A DNA stretch of 64,000 nt from Eutypa lata. Taxonomy: Eukaryota; Ascomycota; Sordariomycetes; Xylariales; Diatrypaceae. Below are positions 57,784 through 64,000 of the stretch, piece by piece. A program made the position numbers and the translations under genes. Each line of letters opens with the position of its first letter. Positions within the stretch are counted from its first letter, which is position 1. Below the pieces are notes generated by a model. The model searched no databases, had not been told where the DNA came from, and worked only from the letters and a program-made list of their open reading frames with translations. The DNA is taken from the NCBI GenBank assembly GCA_022661535.1, contig JAKULF010000007.1, forward strand, positions 2,418,001-2,482,000, written 5' to 3'.

Positions 57784-60700
57784 ATTATAATAATAAAATA
57801 AAAATAAAAATATAATTATAATTATATTTTTAAATATTTTTTTATTAAGTTAAATAATAAAAAAATTTATTTAATAATTAAATTACGTAATTTATTTATA
57901 TTTAATTAAATTATTTATTAATAATTATTATATTAATAAAATAAAAAAATAAAAATTAAAGATTTTTATTAATTATATAATATATATAATTTTTATAATT
58001 TATATTAATTTTAAATAATTTTAATAATTTAATATTATTCGAATTTATTATTATTTTTAAAGTTTTATTTTAATTAATTTTTATAAAAATTAAAAATTAA
58101 TAATATTTAATTTATTAATAATTAACGAAAGATTATAAAAATTTAAATATTTTATAAAAGTTATTACGATTTTTTTATATAAAAATAAAAACGAAATCGA
58201 TTTTTTAATATAATAAATATTTATTATAATATTTAATATTAATGTAATTTTTTAATAATTAAAGATTTTATTTTTTATTAAAATTATTAATTCGTTTTTT
58301 AATAATTTTAACGATTTTATTTTAATTATAAAAAATAAACGTTTTAATTAATTAAATCTTAATAAAAGATTTTTTAATATTAACGATTTCTTTATAATAT
58401 AATAAATTTCTTTTATTTTTTAAATTAAATAATAAAATTAATAATATTTTTATTAATTAAGTTTAATTTATTTAAATAATTTTTATTAATAATTTTCTAA
58501 TTTAATATTTTTTTATATAACGTATTTATTTAAAGATTTTAATAAATAATTATAAAATTTTCGTAATTAATAAAATATTCGTAAAATAAAGTATTTAATT
58601 TATTATATTTTATAATAATAAAATTATTAAATGTTTTTTTAATAATTCGTTAATTTTCGAAATTTTAATTTTTTTTATATAAAATAATAATATTATTAAT
58701 TAATTTTTCGATTTTATTTAATATTTAATTTACGTATAAATTTAACGAAATTTTTTAATTTTTTAATTTTTTATATTTATATATTAAAATATTATTATTT
58801 TTTAATTAAAATATTAATATTTTCGAATAATTAAAAAAATTTCTTTTCGTATTTATTATTTAAAATAATAATATAAATACGAATTTTTTTTATAAATTTC
58901 TTTATTTTATTAATTAAGTTATTTATATTATTATTAAATAATAATTTTTTTTCGTTTAATAATAATTTCGATTTTAATTTAATAATATAATCGTTTAACT
59001 TTTATTATTTTATTAAAAGTTTTTATAATTATAACGTAATAAAATAATTTTTAAAATAAAAATATTATTTATTTCATCGTTAATTTTATTAATTAATTTA
59101 TTTAAAAAATTTATTTAAATTTAATTTAAATCGTTTTATAAATTTTAAACTTAATTATTAAATTTTAATTTTTAATTTAATATTAATTTTTAATTTAATT
59201 TTAATTACGATTTATATTTTTTTAATATTTAAAATTCGTAATTATTTTTAAAGTTTTTATATTAAATTTTAAATATAAATAAAGAATTTTAATAAATATA
59301 TTTATAATTTTATATTTAAATTAATAATTAATAATTATTATTTTTTTTTTAATAAAAAATATTTAAATAATTTTCGTATTTTTAAATTTTAAATATAATA
59401 TATTTAATTATATATATTAATAAACTTTTTAATTTATAAAAAAAAATATATTATAAAAAACTATTATTTTAATATAAAAGTAATTTTTTATAAAAATTTA
59501 TTAAATTTATATTTATAAATATTATTTTTTATTATAATTTATATAATTATTAATAATTTTATTTATATAAATTATTTAATTAAATTATAATATATAATTA
59601 TTTAATTTTTATTTAATTATTATCGTTTTTTTTATTTAAATTAAAAGCGATTAAATAAAAATTAATATTAATTATTAAATTATATCGTTAAATTTAAATT
59701 ATAAAATTTTAAACTTTTCGAAATTTAATTTAAAAAATACTTTTAATATAATTAATTAAGTAATTTTTTTTAAAAAATAATAATTTTTTATTTAAAGTTT
59801 TAAAACGAATAATATAAAATGTAATTAATTAATTTATATTAAAAATATAAAAAAGATTATTATTAATTTTTTTTTAATTATTTTAAAATATTAATATAAA
59901 TAAAATATAAGCTTTAATGTTTATAATTCTTTTTAATTATTAAGGATAATAATAATTTAAATTTATTTTTCGTTATTTAAATAAATTATATTTATTTTAA
60001 TAATAAAAAATATAATATTAATTTTTTTTAATTTCGTAAACGTTAATATTATTTTTTTAAAAAGTATTTTAAATAATAAAATCGTTAAAGTAATAAAGAT
60101 TTTATAAGTTTTAATTTTTATAATTTAAATAATTAATATTAATTATTTAAAAATTAAATATTTAAAAAATTAAAAGTTAATTATTAAAAAAATAAAATTA
60201 AAAAGAATTAATTAAAAAAATAAAAGTTATAAAAAGTTAAATTATTAAAAAGATTATTAAAGATAAATTAATTATTAAATAAAATTAATAAAATAAGCGT
60301 ATTAATAATAATTTAAAAAAGTATATAATTCTTTTTAAAAAGTATTTTTTATATATTAATTATTCGTTTTTTTAAAGTTTTTTTAATAATATTAATTAAA
60401 AATTAATAAAAAAAATATAAAAAAAATAATAATAATATAAGAAAATATAATTAAATAACCTTAATATTTATTATTTTAATTTTTTATTTATCGTTTTTAT
60501 TTTTTAATTAAAGATTATTTTTTAATTTTTTAATTTAAAGTTTAAAATTAATTTTTTTTAAAATACGAAATATTTAAGTTAATTATTTTTATTAATATTT
60601 TCTTTATTCGTTTCGTAATTTTATTTTTTTATTAATATATAATATTAAATGAAATATTTTATTTAAAATGTTTAAAGTTATTAATATAAATTTTATAAAG

Positions 60701-63700
60701 TTTTTTTTTTAATAAAGTTAATAATTTTTATTAAAATATTAAATATAATTTAATATATTTTTAATAATTTAATTTAAATAAATAATAATTTATTGTTTCG
60801 AAATTATTATATTTATTAATTATAATTTTTAATATATTTTTATATTTATTTTTTTTTTAATATTTATATATAATATTTAAATTTTAATATATATTTTTAT
60901 TTATTAAAAATCTTTATATTATTAATTTATACTTTTTTCGTTTATTAATATATGTTTTTTTATTAAATTTATTAATAATAATTATTAAATCGTTATAATT
61001 TAAAATTTTAATTATAAGTTTTATTTTTTAATTAAATATAATTTATAAAAATAATAAGTTATAATTTTTTATTATTCGTAAATTAATTTTAATAAATATT
61101 TTAAATAAAGTATTAAATTATTAATTTAATTCTTTATATTTAATATTAAATATTTATTTATATAATTAAATAATAATTAATTTATTTATTTTTTCGATTA
61201 TTTCGTAAAATTATTTTAAATAAATCGAATTATAAATAAATTTCGAGTTTTAATAATTAAAATATATTTTAATTAAAAGATATTTAAAATAATTATTATT
61301 ATTAATATATATTTATCGAAAATATTTAAAAATATTATATAAAAGTTTTGAAAATTTAAAAACGTTAAATTAAAATATTTTATTAATTATTATTTTAAAT
61401 ATAAATCGAGTAAAATAATCGGTTATTATTAATATATATTTAACTTTATTTATTTTAATAAAAATAAAAAAGCTTATAAAATTATATTAATTAAGTTTTA
61501 TAACTTTATTAAAATTATTTATTTTAATTTAACGATTAAAAAAAATTCGATTTAATTTCGTTATATATATAATAACGTTAATAATGTTTAATAATACTTA
61601 AATATCGTATAAATTATTAAAAGTTATAAATTAAACTTTTTTAAAATAATTATTATAATATAATAATTATATTTATTATATATTTATAAAAAAATTAAAT
61701 TAATTTTATTAAATAAAATATATTTTATTTCATTATTATTTTTTTAATCGAAATAAAAAGTTATTAATAATATAATATTTAATTATATTTTTAATAAATA
61801 AATATTATTAATTAATAATAAATTATTTAATAAATTTAAATTTTAAAATTAAATAACGAATTAAATTATTATATTATTTAATCTTTATATATAACTTTAT
61901 AAATATTTTAAAAATTCATTTAATTTTTATTATATTAATTATAAAATTATTATTATTTAATAATTCGAAAAAAAAAATATATAAATTAATTAAAAATTAA
62001 ATTAATTAAAAAGATTTTTTTAAATTTTTTTTATAATTAATATAATAAAGAAAAACTTTTTAATATTAAATTTAATAATGAATTAATAAATAAATTCGAT
62101 TAATTTCGAAAATTCATTTATAATTTTAATAATTTTAATAATATTTAATTTATAATAAATAATAAATTAATATTTATTTAATTTTTTAATTTAAATAAAA
62201 GTTTTTTTACGTATATTTATTTTTATATTAAATATTTAAAAAAATGATTTAAATAATCGATATATAATATAATAAAATAAAGTAATTTAATTATTATTTA
62301 TTTATATTTAATTAAATATTTAATAATTTTTAAAGTTTTTTTTAATAATATATTTAATTTTTATATTTAAAAATTTAAATAAAAAAATATTAAAATATTA
62401 ATTATAAATATTAACGTATTTATTATAATGGTTTTTATTAATTAATCGATAAATTAAAAAGGAATTTTTTTTTATTAACGATATATTAATTATTAAATAA
62501 TATTATTAATTAATATTTAAATTTTTAATAATTTATTTTTAAATTTTATAATATATAATAATAAATGTTTATTTTTAAGCTTTTTTTTAAGAAAAAAGTT
62601 TTAAAATAATTTTTCGTTATATTAATTATTTTTAAAAAAAAGACTTTTAAATAAATTTAATATAAACGTTTTTAAAAGTTTTAATAAAATTTATATAATT
62701 AAATATATAAATACGTAAATAAAAGGTTAAATAAAAAGATTTTTTTAATTTCTTTTCATTTTTAAAATAATTTTCGATTAAGAATTAATTTTTAAATTAA
62801 TTTTAATATTTATTTAATAATTAAATTTTTTTTAAAAAAGTTTAAATTTTAAAACTTTAATTAAATTTATAAATAAAAAAGTTTTTTTTAAATATTATAT
62901 TAATAAATATAAAATTTAAATAAGAAAAATAATAATAATAAAAAAATTAAATATTTAATTTAAACTTTTAACGAAAATGTTATAATTATTAATAAATACG
63001 TTAAAAAAATATTTTAATTAAAATAATAATTTATTAATATAAATAATATTAATTTTTAAATTTTTATTTTATTAAATAATAATTATTTTTTAAATTTTAA
63101 ATTATTTAAAATATAATACGTATATATTAATTTAAATCTTTTTTACGGCATTTAAATATTAAATTATTAATTATTAAAATTAAAAAATAAAATTTTAAAT
63201 TAATTAATTTTTTAAATATTAATTAATTAATATTTATAAAAAATATTATTTTAATTAAAGATTTTATATTTTTTAAATTTAAAATCTTAAATATATTATT
63301 TTAATTATAAATTAATTATTAAAATTTAATTATAACGAAGTTAATTAATCGATAATTTTAAACGATTTAATGATTTTTATTTTTTTTAATAAAAATTAAA
63401 AGTATATATTTTATTTATTTAATTTTAAATATATAAATTTAATTTTTTTATTTAAAAATAAATTTTATTAATAAACTTTTTTTTTTAAAAATATATTTAA
63501 ATTATTTTAATCGAAAAAATTTAATGTTTTTATTAATAATAATAAAATATTTAATTAAATTTATATTTTAAATATCGTTAAACGATTTAATAAAATAATC
63601 GTATTAAGTATAATATAATCGTTTAATTAAAATATTTTTTTTTAATATATTTATTATTAATTTAATAATAATTTCGAATTTATTAAATTAATCGTTAATT

Positions 63701-64000
63701 ATAAATTAAAAATTATTTAATAAAGATTTTTATTATAATTTTTAATTTTTAATTAATCGTTTTAAATTTATTTAAATTATAATTTAAAATTAAAAAGTTA
63801 TAATAAAAAATTTAATAATAATTTTATAAAAATAAATTTATAATTTTAATTTATATAAATTTAAATTTATATTAATTATATATAATATTTTCTTTTTATT
63901 TTTTAAATAAAATTTAAAACTTTTTTTAAAACTTTTATTATATAATATAATATTAAAAGTTAATATTTTATTATTAATATCGTTTAAAATTAAATTAATT
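57784..64000. repeat. long RIP-ruined repeat, copy B (cut by the window edge)
   Basis: It starts with the 118-bp sequence (57784-57900) and follows copy A in order with an offset of 10.72 kb at its start and about 10.64 kb near 62 kb, the shift being small indels. It is more fully converted to A/T than copy A. The last bases of the window correspond to about 53.3 kb. Confidence 0.75.

Larger units (their letters stand above)
46980..64000. repeat. 17-kb RIP-ruined AT island (runs off the window)
   Basis: The sequence is almost only A and T to the end of the window, with no open frame of note, no RNA gene and most remaining C in CpG. It contains two long same-strand copies of one repeat, listed separately. 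The original element type cannot be read without undoing the mutations. Confidence 0.85.

Overview
The window is nuclear DNA of a filamentous ascomycete (Pezizomycotina). The evidence is short GT-AG introns of about 48-80 nt with CTAAC/CTGAC branch sites, fungal-specific protein families, a highly reducing polyketide synthase (HR-PKS), and blocks of almost pure A+T DNA of the kind left by repeat-induced point mutation (RIP). I cannot name the species.

Left part (about 0.3-10.1 kb) is conserved fungal core. It holds a SUR7/PalI-type four-helix membrane protein, a GPI-anchored PLC-like phosphodiesterase, the mRNA 3'-end processing factor MPE1 and the tail-anchored-protein ATPase GET3. A RIP-type AT block (10.68-11.6 kb) then marks the change to accessory DNA.

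Middle part (12-35 kb) is accessory. It holds a SAT4/rhodopsin-like seven-helix protein, an alpha/beta hydrolase, a three-exon EthD-domain protein, a tRNA-Cys(GCA) gene, the decayed ketoreductase fragment of a lost PKS, and a complete 13-exon HR-PKS (KS-AT-DH-MT-ER-KR-ACP, about 2580 aa). These may form a small biosynthetic locus, although no transporter or pathway regulator is visible. A PIF1 helicase with a mitochondrial-type leader follows. Next is a tannase/feruloyl esterase gene split by a 2117-bp LTR retroelement with 267-bp LTRs, TG...CA ends and a CCCGG target duplication. The missing last 70 codons of the esterase lie in frame just past the element.

Right part (36-47 kb) holds an ankyrin/F-box-like gene and two diverged copies of a segment of about 3.2-4.2 kb. 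Each copy carries a gene of a family I do not recognise (251 and 329 aa), behind a leader of more than 1 kb with four matching intron donors. Between the copies is an inverted-repeat-bounded block of about 1 kb filled with 23-bp tandem repeats and hairpins. From 46.98 kb to the end the sequence is a RIP-ruined island holding two same-strand copies of one long repeat, offset by about 10.7 kb.

The most unusual item is the tRNA-Cys gene. It has the normal anticodon-loop intron (16 nt) and also a 70-nt insert in the D-loop that has every mark of a spliceosomal intron (GTAAGT, CTAAC, CACAG). Removing both restores a 72-nt tRNA that fits the cloverleaf with one anticodon-stem mismatch. All exon boundaries given here were worked out by hand from splice signals, phase and family conservation, without RNA data.
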